From IMG/VR virus record IMGVR_UViG_3300024529_000008, positions 1 through 31,857 of that record: a stretch of DNA of 31,857 nt. One strand, given 5' to 3'. The position numbers and the translations under genes are program-made. This DNA is from a virus. Shown here in pieces: positions 22,830 through 31,103 of this stretch. The notes below the pieces were generated by a model. It saw only the letters and a program-made list of their open reading frames with translations, did no database searches and was not told where the DNA came from. Numbering within the stretch: position 1 is the first letter of the stretch; every line of letters begins with the position of its first letter.

Positions 22830-23452
22830 AACTTGCTATACATTTCGTTTTGTCGTTCTTGTCGATCAATTGTTTTGTCGTGACGTAAACACCACTGCTC
22901 TTCAGTTGGAAGATAACTCATTGTCCGGTAGCCTTCTAATACTTCATGAACTAGATTTACCCATGTTATCTTTTTATTGTTCTTGTAAATGCGCCATTGA
23001 AAGTCTGGAAAGTTTACCCATCCTTGATCATTAACGCCCCAATTCCATTTTGCTATATGTTCTTTAGTAAGTCCTTCAACTGTGTTTATTCTAGGAACTT
23101 TTAACACATCAACGTCATTATGTTTTAATACTTCGGGTATCATATCCATCATATATGTTGTAGGCATCTCATCTGCGTCTATCTGAAATATGTAATCTCC
23201 TGTGCAATGTTTTGTTAGGTTATTTTTAAAATTTGCAAAGTGGTTATTTAGATCAAATGTTATATACTTAACATTACTTAACCCTTCACAATATTCTTTA
23301 ACTTTAACATCAGGTAATCCTTTAACACTACCACGTGAATCTTGTTGTATAACAATTTCATCTTCCTCTCGTTTATGTTCTAGAAGAAGTGGAATTAGCT
23401 TTTGAATTTCTTCGAATTCATTACAGACGGTAATTGCGTAACTTATCTTCAT
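22826..23452 (-). CDS. Glycosyltransferase, family 2
   Basis: 208 residues. MKISYAITVCNEFEEIQKLI is the donor-binding start of a GT2 enzyme, and FQIDADEMPT with DAD at 92-94 is the metal-binding motif. HDKTIDRQERQNEMY lies near the C-terminus. Base composition is near the window average (25 G/C of 60 in the line 22981-23040), in contrast to the next four genes. A promoter-like TTATATTATATA lies directly before the ATG (23456-23467). Confidence 0.86.
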   Translation of the reverse strand: MKISYAITVCNEFEEIQKLIPLLLEHKREEDEIVIQQDSRGSVKGLPDVKVKEYCEGLSNVKYITFDLNNHFANFKNNLTKHCTGDYIFQIDADEMPTTYMMDMIPEVLKHNDVDVLKVPRINTVEGLTKEHIAKWNWGVNDQGWVNFPDFQWRIYKNNKKITWVNLVHEVLEGYRTMSYLPTEEQWCLRHDKTIDRQERQNEMYSKL

Positions 23453-23455
23453 ATG

Positions 23456-23467
23456 TATATAATATAA
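23456..23467 (-). promoter_or_regulatory. Promoter-like TTATATTATATA
   Basis: Identical 12 bases occur at 2965-2976 and 26863-26874. It lies in a 32-base gap between two glycosyltransferase genes, 4 bases from the ATG of the downstream one, so it may start a new transcript for the following genes. Low complexity makes chance agreement possible. Confidence 0.3.
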
Positions 23468-23484
23468 AATTTATATCAAAAATC

Positions 23485-24747
23485 CTATACTTTTTGTAGT
23501 TTCGGCAATTCTAATTTAGGAAGTTTTAATTCTACATGTTTTGGAATAGATTCAATCCCAGTGTCAATAATTTCTAATACTTGATCATATCTTTTAGAAA
23601 CAGCCGTTTCAGTAAAGTTACTATTAACAAAATATCGTTGTCTTTTTGATAACTCATTCCATTTCTTAGTATTCTTTAGTATATCAACAAACATTTTACT
23701 AGCATACCCATAATCAACTGTAAACCACTGTGCTTCTTTTAAAAGAAAATCATTTGCTGCAGATTCATGTATATTTGTCATTGTTCCTGGTAATGCACAT
23801 ATAAATTCTTTTTTCAAGAAGTCTGCTTGGCCAGAATAATGTGGAGCCATGATAGGTTTCCCTGTTGATGCAAATTCGAGTAACGGTCTTCCGAATCCTT
23901 CTGCCTTGGTAAATGATACCATTGCTTTAATCTTGGGATGATTATATAACGCATTCATTTCTGCATTAGTTAAATCTCCATGCAATAGGTATACTGGAGG
24001 TAGTTTGTGTACTTCATTCCCAAAAGTATTTCGTACTTGTTCTATCTTTTTTTCAATTTCCCAACGATCTGTTATGCTATATGTTGCACCACTAGTTTTC
24101 AATACCAATGCTGGTTGTGTAGATCTTTGTTTGTCTTTAAATGACTTAAAGAAACAATGCAATGCACCGCTAATATTTTTTCGATCTTCTCCTAAATTAC
24201 CTTGTAGCCAATGTCCGCACATTAAGAATGCATTCTTTTCTTTAATTGAATCTAATGCTGGTATTGATGTTGTTACGTTTTTATTGCTATATACAGTATC
24301 ATCAAAATATTCTGAAATAACTTGAATATTTGTTGTTATAGGTTTGCCTGATTGTGCTGCGGTATCTTCAAATGTTTTCTTTGTGAATTCACTTGGTACA
24401 ATTATTAATTGCATCTGATTGATTCGATCAATCCACTCCGGATTACAAACACTACCTTCGGTACCAGCAGTTACTCCTATATTATATTGACCAACTGCTT
24501 GAAACTCATTTGGTACTGTTATTTGTACCCAAATATCTGGTTTAGTCTGTAGTGGTAATCCGATAAATCGTTGTTTCCAATCACTTGGTATAGGATATGT
24601 AAACGGTGTATTGCCCCATGGCATTGATAGTAGATTAATGTCCCATTCTTTGCCTTTTTTGTCTATAAACTGTTTAATAACTTCTCGGGCATGGTGCCCA
24701 TAACCAGATTGAGTTGCAACTGGTGATGATATAACTACTTTTCTCAT
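23485..24747 (-). CDS. Glycosyltransferase, GT4/GT-B type
   Basis: 420 residues. SGYGHHAREVI (14-24) is the N-terminal glycine-rich loop, and KAEGFGRPLLEFASTGKPIM (281-300) carries the E-x7-E motif (Glu283, Glu291) of retaining GT4 enzymes. AGTEGSVCNPEWIDR and IIVPSEFTKKTFE are typical of phage members that resemble mannosyltransferases. A C-terminal LKLPKLELPKLQ repeat (about 407-418) is amphipathic and may be a docking tail. It overlaps the upstream gene by one base (TAATG), a translationally coupled pair of related enzymes. Confidence 0.9.
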   Translation of the reverse strand: MRKVVISSPVATQSGYGHHAREVIKQFIDKKGKEWDINLLSMPWGNTPFTYPIPSDWKQRFIGLPLQTKPDIWVQITVPNEFQAVGQYNIGVTAGTEGSVCNPEWIDRINQMQLIIVPSEFTKKTFEDTAAQSGKPITTNIQVISEYFDDTVYSNKNVTTSIPALDSIKEKNAFLMCGHWLQGNLGEDRKNISGALHCFFKSFKDKQRSTQPALVLKTSGATYSITDRWEIEKKIEQVRNTFGNEVHKLPPVYLLHGDLTNAEMNALYNHPKIKAMVSFTKAEGFGRPLLEFASTGKPIMAPHYSGQADFLKKEFICALPGTMTNIHESAANDFLLKEAQWFTVDYGYASKMFVDILKNTKKWNELSKRQRYFVNSNFTETAVSKRYDQVLEIIDTGIESIPKHVELKLPKLELPKLQKV

Positions 24748-26213
24748 TATGCTATTCCTATATTTTCGTATTGTTTTTCTTCTACTTTGTTAAATGTGTA
24801 TCTTGGTCTTTGAATTGGCGACTCTAACAAGAAATCCATCATTTCAATCATTTTGTTACCCATTTGCTTGGAAGTTAATCCATTCTCTAAACAAAACTCT
24901 CTTCCTGCTAACCCAGCTGCTTTTCTCTGTTCTGGCTCAGTAATATACCAATCATATATTGCAGTTGCTACGTGTTCTGATTGAACTCGGTCGTCGAATA
25001 TAAATGGAGTTGCTACAGATCCTTGTATTGATCTGTTACTAGGGAATATTGGCTTCACCCATACTCCATGATCTGCATATTTTGCTTTATGATTAGTTGG
25101 AAAATCTTGAGTGAATTCAATTAATTTCCCATGTTCATCTCTAAATCCACATTGATCCTGTAAACCACCAGTAACATTATTAATAATAGGTGTTCCAGAT
25201 AATAATGCTTCGGTACTACTCAATCCCCATCCTTCATTGCTAGCTATATTAATTACTACATCTACTGAGTTATATACTGCGTTAAGATCTTGGATTGAGA
25301 GTTTTGCTTCAGAAAATACAATTTTACAATTTGGAGCAATGTGTTTTGCTACTGCTCTTAAGTCTGTTCCATTTGGGTCAACTGCAGATGTATGCATCAG
25401 TAACATTGTTTTAGATCGCTCCTCTTCTGGTAGCATATCATTAAACAATTTAAATGCTAATATTACATCTGCTGGTTGTTTTCTTCTAATATTTCGATTG
25501 TTCCAAAACACTACAAATTCAGCATCATTGTTTGTTTTTACTTGTTCTAATATTTTAACATATGCCGGGTCATTGTCTGGAAGTGGTTTATATATATTAT
25601 GATCTAATCCATGTGGTACATAACCAGTAATAATACCATTAGAATTAGTTTTTGAATCATAATCATATACCCCAAATCCGTTTTGTTTAAGAACTTCTCT
25701 ATGTATATTATCTGATTGTTTACTGATTCCCATAATCAAATCACAACTACCGTAATAAGGGGCGTTCCACATTGGATATGGTAGATCATCCCAAATTGAA
25801 TAATATGCTATTGGGATTCCATATGTAGTTTTAATTTCATGTTCCAATGAATATAACCATGTCCAATATCTAGGATCTGTAAAGTGTAAAATTACATCTG
25901 GTTTTTCTTGATTAATTATAGAAAATAATACGTTTCGATCGCCATACCCCGTCCATGGAATAACTTTTACATCGGCATCAGCTACACCAGTTTCTTCTTG
26001 AATCTGTTTCGATACATCTTGTGCTTTACCATGCTCTGGATGTTGTAGTGCAGCTCCTAACTGTATCCAATCATAGTGATGTACTGTTTTTAAAATAATT
26101 TCGCGGCTGATAGTTCCGATGCCGCTAGGTAATCGAAAATCATCGGATAATAATAAAATTTTCTTTTTTGTAGATTTGTTGTTGTCTATTGTTTGTATTT
26201 TTGGTAACTCCAT
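24747..26213 (-). CDS. Glycosyltransferase, GT4/GT-B type
   Basis: 488 residues. LLSDDFRLPSGIGTISREII (21-40) is the GT-B N-terminal loop, GYVPHGLDHNIYKP a typical linker, and ASNEGWGLSSTEALLSGTP (324-342) has the E-x7-E motif (Glu327, Glu335). First gene of the glycan operon, with AAGGAG a good distance before the ATG and a full copy of the boundary motif at 26223-26243. Similar enzymes occur in cyanophages and pelagiphages. The N-terminal ELPKIQ resembles the C-terminal LPKL tail of its neighbour. Confidence 0.92.
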   Translation of the reverse strand: MELPKIQTIDNNKSTKKKILLLSDDFRLPSGIGTISREIILKTVHHYDWIQLGAALQHPEHGKAQDVSKQIQEETGVADADVKVIPWTGYGDRNVLFSIINQEKPDVILHFTDPRYWTWLYSLEHEIKTTYGIPIAYYSIWDDLPYPMWNAPYYGSCDLIMGISKQSDNIHREVLKQNGFGVYDYDSKTNSNGIITGYVPHGLDHNIYKPLPDNDPAYVKILEQVKTNNDAEFVVFWNNRNIRRKQPADVILAFKLFNDMLPEEERSKTMLLMHTSAVDPNGTDLRAVAKHIAPNCKIVFSEAKLSIQDLNAVYNSVDVVINIASNEGWGLSSTEALLSGTPIINNVTGGLQDQCGFRDEHGKLIEFTQDFPTNHKAKYADHGVWVKPIFPSNRSIQGSVATPFIFDDRVQSEHVATAIYDWYITEPEQRKAAGLAGREFCLENGLTSKQMGNKMIEMMDFLLESPIQRPRYTFNKVEEKQYENIGIA

Positions 26214-26222
26214 TTAAACTCC

Positions 26223-26243
26223 TTATAACTTTTATATAAATAT
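26223..26243 (-). promoter_or_regulatory. 21-base boundary motif upstream of the glycan operon
   Basis: Minus strand ATATTTATATAAAAGTTATAA, identical to 439-459. It is followed by GGAGTTTAA and the ATG at 26213, so it could be a promoter at normal distance from the ribosome binding site. It overlaps the stop of the SLOG gene. Confidence 0.45.
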
Positions 26244-26653
26244 CAACCTAGTAAAACTACCGGTTTATTTTGTTTATTAATATTACTATATGCTGTTTTT
26301 AGAAACGGATCCAGTTTGGATTCATTTGTCATGATAATCATATAATCACAATTCTGTGCGATAAGTTTCATTCTGTGGTGTAATTGACTAAAGTGATATG
26401 ATTTGCCATAATATGTCTTTGGCATTGCTGAATATAGATTATATCCTGAATATGAAGGATTATATTCTTTATAGTTCATTCCGAATTCTAATGCATATTT
26501 TCTAATCATACTATTAGCACCACCAGACCCACCAGCTCCTATGATTACAACTTCATCGAATTTGCTTTTTAATCCTTGCAGCGTTTCTTGAACTTTACGG
26601 CGATTCTGCCAATTGTTATTTCCTATAACTGCAACGTTAGTCGTATTTTTCAT
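26243..26653 (-). CDS. SLOG-fold (YspA/LOG-like) nucleotide-binding protein
   Basis: 136 residues from ATG 26651-26653; the longer frame begins with TTG at 26659 and was not preferred. VAVIGNNNWQN (8-18) and VVIIGAGGSGGANSMIRKYA (about 35-54) match the Rossmann-like SLOG family, where the Gly-rich stretch binds a nucleotide or its derivative. SLOG proteins include DprA, LOG nucleoside hydrolases and sensors in anti-phage systems. The role in this phage is unknown; a nucleotide-sugar or signal-nucleotide function is possible. Confidence 0.72.
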   Translation of the reverse strand: MKNTTNVAVIGNNNWQNRRKVQETLQGLKSKFDEVVIIGAGGSGGANSMIRKYALEFGMNYKEYNPSYSGYNLYSAMPKTYYGKSYHFSQLHHRMKLIAQNCDYMIIMTNESKLDPFLKTAYSNINKQNKPVVLLG

Positions 26654-26858
26654 ATGCAAACTTAACTGTTTTTGGATAATGCTTATATGCTATGCGTAAA
26701 CCGATTTCTAATAATTTTCTATTCTGTTTAGTGTTAGGCCCAGTAATATCAGTACACAAAGTATATTCGCACTTTGTATATCCAATACTATGTGATTTGT
26801 GTTTACTCAAAACAAAATCATATACATATACGTGTTTATGTTTATGTGGTTTATACAT
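26637..26858 (-). CDS. Small basic hypothetical protein
   Basis: 73 residues, very rich in His, Lys and Tyr (MYKPHKHKHVYVYDF), pI clearly basic. No family recognised. It overlaps the SLOG gene by about 17 bases and sits 20 bases after the nuclease gene stop, with a promoter-like TTATATTATATA (26863-26874) before it. The tight arrangement supports it being real. Confidence 0.55.
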   Translation of the reverse strand: MYKPHKHKHVYVYDFVLSKHKSHSIGYTKCEYTLCTDITGPNTKQNRKLLEIGLRIAYKHYPKTVKFAYEKYD

Positions 26859-26862
26859 ATAC

Positions 26863-26874
26863 TATATAATATAA
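26863..26874 (-). promoter_or_regulatory. Promoter-like TTATATTATATA
   Basis: Third exact copy of the 12-mer seen at 2965-2976 and 23456-23467; 4 bases before the ATG at 26858. Possible internal promoter. Confidence 0.28.
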
Positions 26875-26878
26875 AAAA

Positions 26879-27850
26879 CTATTCTCGAATCCTATTTTCT
26901 TTAGGACAATTTTCATAATCAGTTTTAAATGGACACCATTTGCAGTGTTTAGCTCCCTTACCAGCAAGTGCCAAATACTCTCTTTCCTTATTCTTATTTC
27001 CAGCGGCATCAAAACATGTTTCTACAAACTCATCGATTCGTTTCTGTACTTTTCTCTGTGTAACCGTACCCGATGCTGGTTGATGTTGTTGAATTCGTTT
27101 TTGAGGAAACATTGAATTCTCCATTAGCTTTCGCTTAACTATGAAAAACTCTACATTGATATTTTCTTTAGGAACACCATATTGTTCTGAGAAATATGTT
27201 TTATATGTAACTAATTGAGCTGACTTTAATGAGTCTGCTTTCTGATATTTATTCCAGCCCGTTCTGCTAGTTTTAATATCAAAAATTTCTATAGTATTAG
27301 TAGGCTTATGTCGTAACACTAAATCCATAAATCCATACCAATAAACTGATGAATTCTTTTGTGATGCTGGAGTACACAATTCCATTTCTATTCCTATCAA
27401 CTCATAATCACGACTTGAAAAATATTGTCCTCTACGCTTTTTGAACCAATCTAATATAGCAATACCATCTTCATGATATTCTGCTAATTGTAATGGATTT
27501 GAAAAATGCTCACCGTTACGATCGGCGACACATTTACTATATTCAATTTTTAGATTTTCCATTAATAAGTTTGGTAAATCTATTGCATCTGCTTTCTTTA
27601 CAGACTCAGTATACATAACCGTCAGAAAGTGTTGCAGTGTCTCATGAAATGCAGTTCCAAAGACAGTATCGATAGATGCCGTGAATGGTGCTAATCGATC
27701 AATATATGCTAACTTCCAATTCAATGGACATTTTTCATACATTGCCCATTGTGAATATGAAATTCTAGTTGGCACCGACTTTGGATCTCTTACTGCCAAT
27801 CTATAAACCGGACTAATATAATTTACGTTTTCTTTACTCATCAGATCCAT
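26879..27850 (-). CDS. RecB/Cas4-like PD-(D/E)XK exonuclease with iron-sulfur cysteines
   Basis: 323 residues. SYSQWAMYEKCPLNWKLAYI gives the first cluster Cys41; GTAFHE has His69; GFMDLV holds Asp176; EIFDIKTS is the D-x-K (Asp191, Lys193) of the PD-(D/E)XK core; SAQLVTYK follows as the Q-x3-Y motif. Three C-terminal cysteines (303, 306, 315 in CKWCPFKTDYENC) complete the 4Fe-4S pattern of AddB/Cas4 nucleases. Role: end processing in recombination or replication. The start is uncertain: Met4 at 27841 is an alternative; both overlap the upstream gene. Confidence 0.88.
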   Translation of the reverse strand: MDLMSKENVNYISPVYRLAVRDPKSVPTRISYSQWAMYEKCPLNWKLAYIDRLAPFTASIDTVFGTAFHETLQHFLTVMYTESVKKADAIDLPNLLMENLKIEYSKCVADRNGEHFSNPLQLAEYHEDGIAILDWFKKRRGQYFSSRDYELIGIEMELCTPASQKNSSVYWYGFMDLVLRHKPTNTIEIFDIKTSRTGWNKYQKADSLKSAQLVTYKTYFSEQYGVPKENINVEFFIVKRKLMENSMFPQKRIQQHQPASGTVTQRKVQKRIDEFVETCFDAAGNKNKEREYLALAGKGAKHCKWCPFKTDYENCPKENRIRE

Positions 27851-28433
27851 TTAATGTGAAACTAGTATTATATAATACACAATCTATTAATCCAGACATT
27901 CGATCATTAATCATCTCATAAAATTCATCACTGCGATCTACTTTCTCATCATCTAGTAATAGTAATTCTTCTTCAGTTGGTTCATATTCATCCCAATCAT
28001 CACCGAATTTATTATATGATGCAGCACCAATAAAATTGAATCCTTCATCTTCCCAATCAATTAGCAGACTAGCATCTGGATCCATCTTTGAAACATGATC
28101 ATAGATTCTTTCAAATAACCCATGTGCCGGATGCCATGCTGAATTTATGTTTAAATTAATTTCTAATTCGTCGATATCAATATCTTCAAAAGATATCCAT
28201 TTTGCACCTAGTTTGTCAATATAATCGCTTCTTGTTTCTTCTACATCAGGACATATTATTTTAAAATACGCATCTTGTAGTTTTGTGATTCGTTGCCAAT
28301 ATGTAGTTACAGAGTCATCTGCATCAGGACTATTCATCCATTTATCATATTGCAAAATATCAGATTCAAATTTACGACACGCTTTTTCATCTTCAAATCG
28401 GATATGAATATTAGTATAAACATGATTTGCCAT
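27834..28433 (-). CDS. Api92/DUF1281-like protein with ferredoxin-like fold
   Basis: 199 residues, acidic. ANHVYTNIHIRFEDEKACRK at the start, INSAWHPAHGLFERIYDHV and LIDWEDEGFNFIGAASY near the middle match the general layout of Api92-type phage proteins. The C-terminal part is strongly acidic (EPTEEELLLLDDEK). Function not known; related proteins are carried by plasmids and phages. Overlaps the nuclease gene by 17 bases. Confidence 0.65.
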   Translation of the reverse strand: MANHVYTNIHIRFEDEKACRKFESDILQYDKWMNSPDADDSVTTYWQRITKLQDAYFKIICPDVEETRSDYIDKLGAKWISFEDIDIDELEINLNINSAWHPAHGLFERIYDHVSKMDPDASLLIDWEDEGFNFIGAASYNKFGDDWDEYEPTEEELLLLDDEKVDRSDEFYEMINDRMSGLIDCVLYNTSFTLNGSDE

Positions 28434-28481
28434 ATTACTTCTTTTATTATTAATATAAGAAAAATATTGCTAATAACCTAA

Positions 28482-28691
28482 TTATTTAAACTCTTTAAGA
28501 TATATATCAATTACGTCTTTGGTTTTATTTAGGTCTTGTTCAAAGTTACCTTTGTGTCGACAACGTACAATTCGTTTAAGAATATCAAATTCATATGCAT
28601 TGAGTTCCCACTCTGTTGCAAATTTATATAGACTATCTTTGCCGATATAATGTTTTTGGGTATGTGTGAATGGTATTTCCTTTATACTCAT
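28482..28691 (-). CDS. DUF3310-like small protein
   Basis: 69 residues. WELNAYEFDILKRIVRCRHK, then GNFEQDLNKTKDVIDIYLKEF is the pattern of DUF3310 proteins of T4-like and T7-like phages (helical, with Arg-rich centre), sometimes annotated as nucleotide-kinase related. AAAGG precedes the ATG, which overlaps the gp62-like stop as ATGA. Confidence 0.62.
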   Translation of the reverse strand: MSIKEIPFTHTQKHYIGKDSLYKFATEWELNAYEFDILKRIVRCRHKGNFEQDLNKTKDVIDIYLKEFK

Positions 28692-29119
28692 TTTATTCCT
28701 TTCAATAATTTCTTTTTTTCTGTTTTATTATATCCGTATAATGAAAGTATTCGATCGCAACTGTCTTTATCTAATAATTCTAAATATTCAGTTACTTCAG
28801 ATTTACTTACTTGATAATGCTCTGCAAATTGCTGTATTAGTTTAACATCATATTTGTCAGACTTTTTACCTTTTATGTATTTAGCAAATGCTTTATTACT
28901 TGGTAATAGATCATGATATAGTTTATATGTGTCTCTTGGCTTTAATTGACCAATAGTATAACACTGAAGTTCATTGACTAAATCAGTTAACTCCATTCTC
29001 ATTGATAGCCAACGATTCACAATAAATGGAGCAAACTTCTTCTGATCTGTCTCTGACCATTCTTCCCACTTTTTCTTTTTGCTAGTTATGCCGTTTATAA
29101 AATCAAATATACTTGCCAT
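28688..29119 (-). CDS. gp62: Clamp-loader small subunit, gp62-like
   Basis: 143 residues. FAPFIVNRWLSMRMELTDLV, QCYTIGQLKPRDTYKLYHDL, KAFAKYIKGKK match the T4-type gp62, the non-ATPase subunit that completes the sliding-clamp loader with four gp44 subunits. Basic and helical. It is separated from gp44 by three small genes, while in T4 they are adjacent. The stop and start overlap with both neighbours (TAATG, ATGA). T4 gp62 is longer (187), so this is a shorter variant. Confidence 0.78.
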   Translation of the reverse strand: MASIFDFINGITSKKKKWEEWSETDQKKFAPFIVNRWLSMRMELTDLVNELQCYTIGQLKPRDTYKLYHDLLPSNKAFAKYIKGKKSDKYDVKLIQQFAEHYQVSKSEVTEYLELLDKDSCDRILSLYGYNKTEKKKLLKGIK

Positions 29120-29334
29120 TATAATTTATATTTTTGTTTCCATTGTTTTTCAAACATAGTACCCATTCCCATTTCTAATATTATAGCATTTTCTGGAACT
29201 CCGACCAATTTTTTTGCAGTTAAAATATCATCAATACTCTTTTTTTTATATGTTTTCATTTTTACACGAGCATTGCTACGATTACTAGTTTTAAATACAA
29301 TAGTAATTGGTCCTTTAATTATTTGTCCTGCCAT
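29119..29334 (-). CDS. Small conserved phage protein, unknown
   Basis: 71 residues, basic. KMKTYKKKSIDDILTAKKLV, then GVPENAIILEMGMGTMFEKQ. Similar small proteins sit in the replication region of other T4-like phages with no assigned role. Overlaps gp62-like by one base (TAATG), starts 3 bases after the stop of the next small gene. Confidence 0.68.
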   Translation of the reverse strand: MAGQIIKGPITIVFKTSNRSNARVKMKTYKKKSIDDILTAKKLVGVPENAIILEMGMGTMFEKQWKQKYKL

Positions 29335-29337
29335 AAT

Positions 29338-29514
29338 CTATTTCACTAATTCTAATTGATTTTCATTGAATATGTGTAATAGGCCGTAGTTGTCCATTTC
29401 TCCTACGACTCGAATGTCTCCCTTAATTGTAGTAAACACTGATACTATAGTACATGGAAAATCATATCCTTTGGGTTTTATAGCTTTATCGCCAATTTTA
29501 AATTTACTTGTCAT
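29338..29514 (-). CDS. 58-residue small protein, SH3/KOW-like
   Basis: Encodes MTSKFKIGDKAIKPKGYDFP and on through GEMDNYGLLHIFNENQLELV. Short beta-strands with IGDKAIKPKG and a GLLHIFN end give an SH3/KOW-like small barrel pattern, common in tiny proteins near phage replication genes. Overlaps the zinc-ribbon gene by 11 bases (ATGACAAGTAA), which supports it as real. Confidence 0.72.
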   Translation of the reverse strand: MTSKFKIGDKAIKPKGYDFPCTIVSVFTTIKGDIRVVGEMDNYGLLHIFNENQLELVK

Positions 29515-29731
29515 TTTTCTTTATTTTTACTGGTTGAAATTCTTCTGGTATAGCACCACAGTCATCACATCTGAATACGGGTACTGGTACCATGGTATCT
29601 TTGTCTTGTCCTGTTAAGAATTTTGAAACTTTATTAATTGCCATTACCTGACGAAAATACATACCTCCGCACTCTTTGCATATAACAGGCTGCATATCGG
29701 TTGGCTTAATATTTGGATTGAGTTGATTCAT
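29504..29731 (-). CDS. Zinc-ribbon protein
   Basis: 75 residues. Two Cys pairs, VICKECGG (about 17-24) and FRCDDCGAIPEEF (about 53-65), form a four-Cys zinc ribbon of the rubredoxin/transcription-factor type. Basic C-terminus (VKIKKNDK). Between gp44 and gp62, so a nucleic-acid or replication role is reasonable but not shown. GAGAAG lies before the ATG. Confidence 0.75.
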   Translation of the reverse strand: MNQLNPNIKPTDMQPVICKECGGMYFRQVMAINKVSKFLTGQDKDTMVPVPVFRCDDCGAIPEEFQPVKIKKNDK

Positions 29732-29742
29732 TACTACTTCTC

Positions 29743-30669
29743 TTATAATTCATTCATAATATTAACAAACATCGCCATTATGTTTATTTCTTTATCCACT
29801 ACAGTTGCATCTTTAAATTGAGCTTCTGCGATAATTAATATCATTGCAGCAATATGTCCCGTAGCAAACTCGTCTAGATTGTCATATAAAAATGTATATA
29901 ATGGTGTAAAGTCCTTAACTTTACTATCTGCAATACATTGTCTTACTTTATTAAATGTTGCTTTTTTGTCTTTAGCATTTTTAAGCATTTCTAATACTTC
30001 AGTCATATAGTTTGCTTGTATAGCACTTGCTCTGTCTAATTGCAATGTACCGTCGACTACTGATGCTTGAGCTGCATTAATTGCTCTTCGAATATCTGGA
30101 TATGACGCATTAATAATTGCTGCAATATCCTGAACATCATATGACACGTTTTTTTCATCTAATACAGTAACCAATCGCTTTGCTACATCCGTTTTATTCG
30201 GTGGTGTGATTGCAAATGTCTGACATCTACTCTGAATTGGATCTATAATCTTTTCTACATAATTACATGTTAATATAAATCGTGTAGTCTTACTATATGT
30301 TTCCATTAAGTTTCTAAGAGCTGCTTGAGCATTTGGAGTTAAGTAGTCTGCTTCATCTAATATAACAATCTTCCATCGTTTAAATCCTACGGTTGAAGCA
30401 TACCGTTTAATCTTATCTCTGACTGCATCGACAGAGTTTTCATCAGATGCATTAATATACATCATATCTGCTTCAACACTATTAGCAATAATCTTTGCTA
30501 ATGTAGTCTTACCAGTACCAGCTGGCCCAAAGAACAATAAATGTGGAACATCACCATTCTTAATAAATATTTTAACTTTGTCAATAATGTGCTCATTACC
30601 AATATACCCATCCATTGTATCTGGGCGGAAGGATTCTACCCATAATGTATTTTCTGTTACTCCAAACAT
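29743..30669 (-). CDS. gp44: Clamp-loader ATPase subunit, gp44-like (RFC small subunit)
   Basis: 308 residues. AAA+ ATPase: Walker A GPAGTGKT at 48-55, Walker B VILDEAD at 102-108, sensor-1 TCN near 134-136, SRC box IQSRCQ at 145-150 and an arginine-rich neighbouring segment. The N-terminal LWVESFRPDTMDGYIG (9-24) is the RFC box. The C-terminal third is the oligomerisation collar. With gp62 it opens and loads the sliding clamp encoded at 31104-31814. Length close to T4 gp44 (319). Confidence 0.96.
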   Translation of the reverse strand: MFGVTENTLWVESFRPDTMDGYIGNEHIIDKVKIFIKNGDVPHLLFFGPAGTGKTTLAKIIANSVEADMMYINASDENSVDAVRDKIKRYASTVGFKRWKIVILDEADYLTPNAQAALRNLMETYSKTTRFILTCNYVEKIIDPIQSRCQTFAITPPNKTDVAKRLVTVLDEKNVSYDVQDIAAIINASYPDIRRAINAAQASVVDGTLQLDRASAIQANYMTEVLEMLKNAKDKKATFNKVRQCIADSKVKDFTPLYTFLYDNLDEFATGHIAAMILIIAEAQFKDATVVDKEINIMAMFVNIMNEL

Positions 30670-30672
30670 ATT

Positions 30673-31101
30673 TTATTGTTTTCCCGTTGAACCAAATCCA
30701 CCTTTACCTCTATCGGTGTCTGTTAACACTAATACTGAGTTCCATTCTATTTGTTCAACTTTATTTAATACTAATTGACCTATTCGATCACCTTTTTCTA
30801 TAGTAGCAGCAGTCTTTCCGTGATTAATTAAAATTACTCCAATTTCCCCTCTGTAATCTGCATCAATTGTCCCTGGGCTATTTAATACAGTTAACTGCTT
30901 TTTAAATGCTAATCCACTTCTGGGACGTACTTGTATTTCATAACCAACTGGTATTTCTACAAATAACCCGGTTTTAATTAAGGAGCTACCGCCAGGATAA
31001 ATTATATCACTGTGAGTTGATCTAACATCACAGCCAGCACTACCTAGCGTTTCATAACTAGGTAATGCATTATCTGATTTATTTATTACTCTAACTGTCA
31101 T
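30673..31101 (-). CDS. dut: dUTPase (deoxyuridine 5'-triphosphate nucleotidohydrolase)
   Basis: 142 residues from ATG 31099-31101; an in-frame TTG at 31128 would add nine residues inside the clamp gene and was rejected. All five motifs of the trimeric family are present: SAGCDV 21-26, RPRSGLA 59-65, GTIDADYRGE 77-86, KGDRIGQLV 103-111 and RGKGGFGSTG 131-140. Hydrolyses dUTP to dUMP, keeping uracil out of DNA and feeding dTMP synthesis. Located between clamp and clamp-loader genes. Confidence 0.96.
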   Translation of the reverse strand: MTVRVINKSDNALPSYETLGSAGCDVRSTHSDIIYPGGSSLIKTGLFVEIPVGYEIQVRPRSGLAFKKQLTVLNSPGTIDADYRGEIGVILINHGKTAATIEKGDRIGQLVLNKVEQIEWNSVLVLTDTDRGKGGFGSTGKQ

Positions 31102-31103
31102 AA

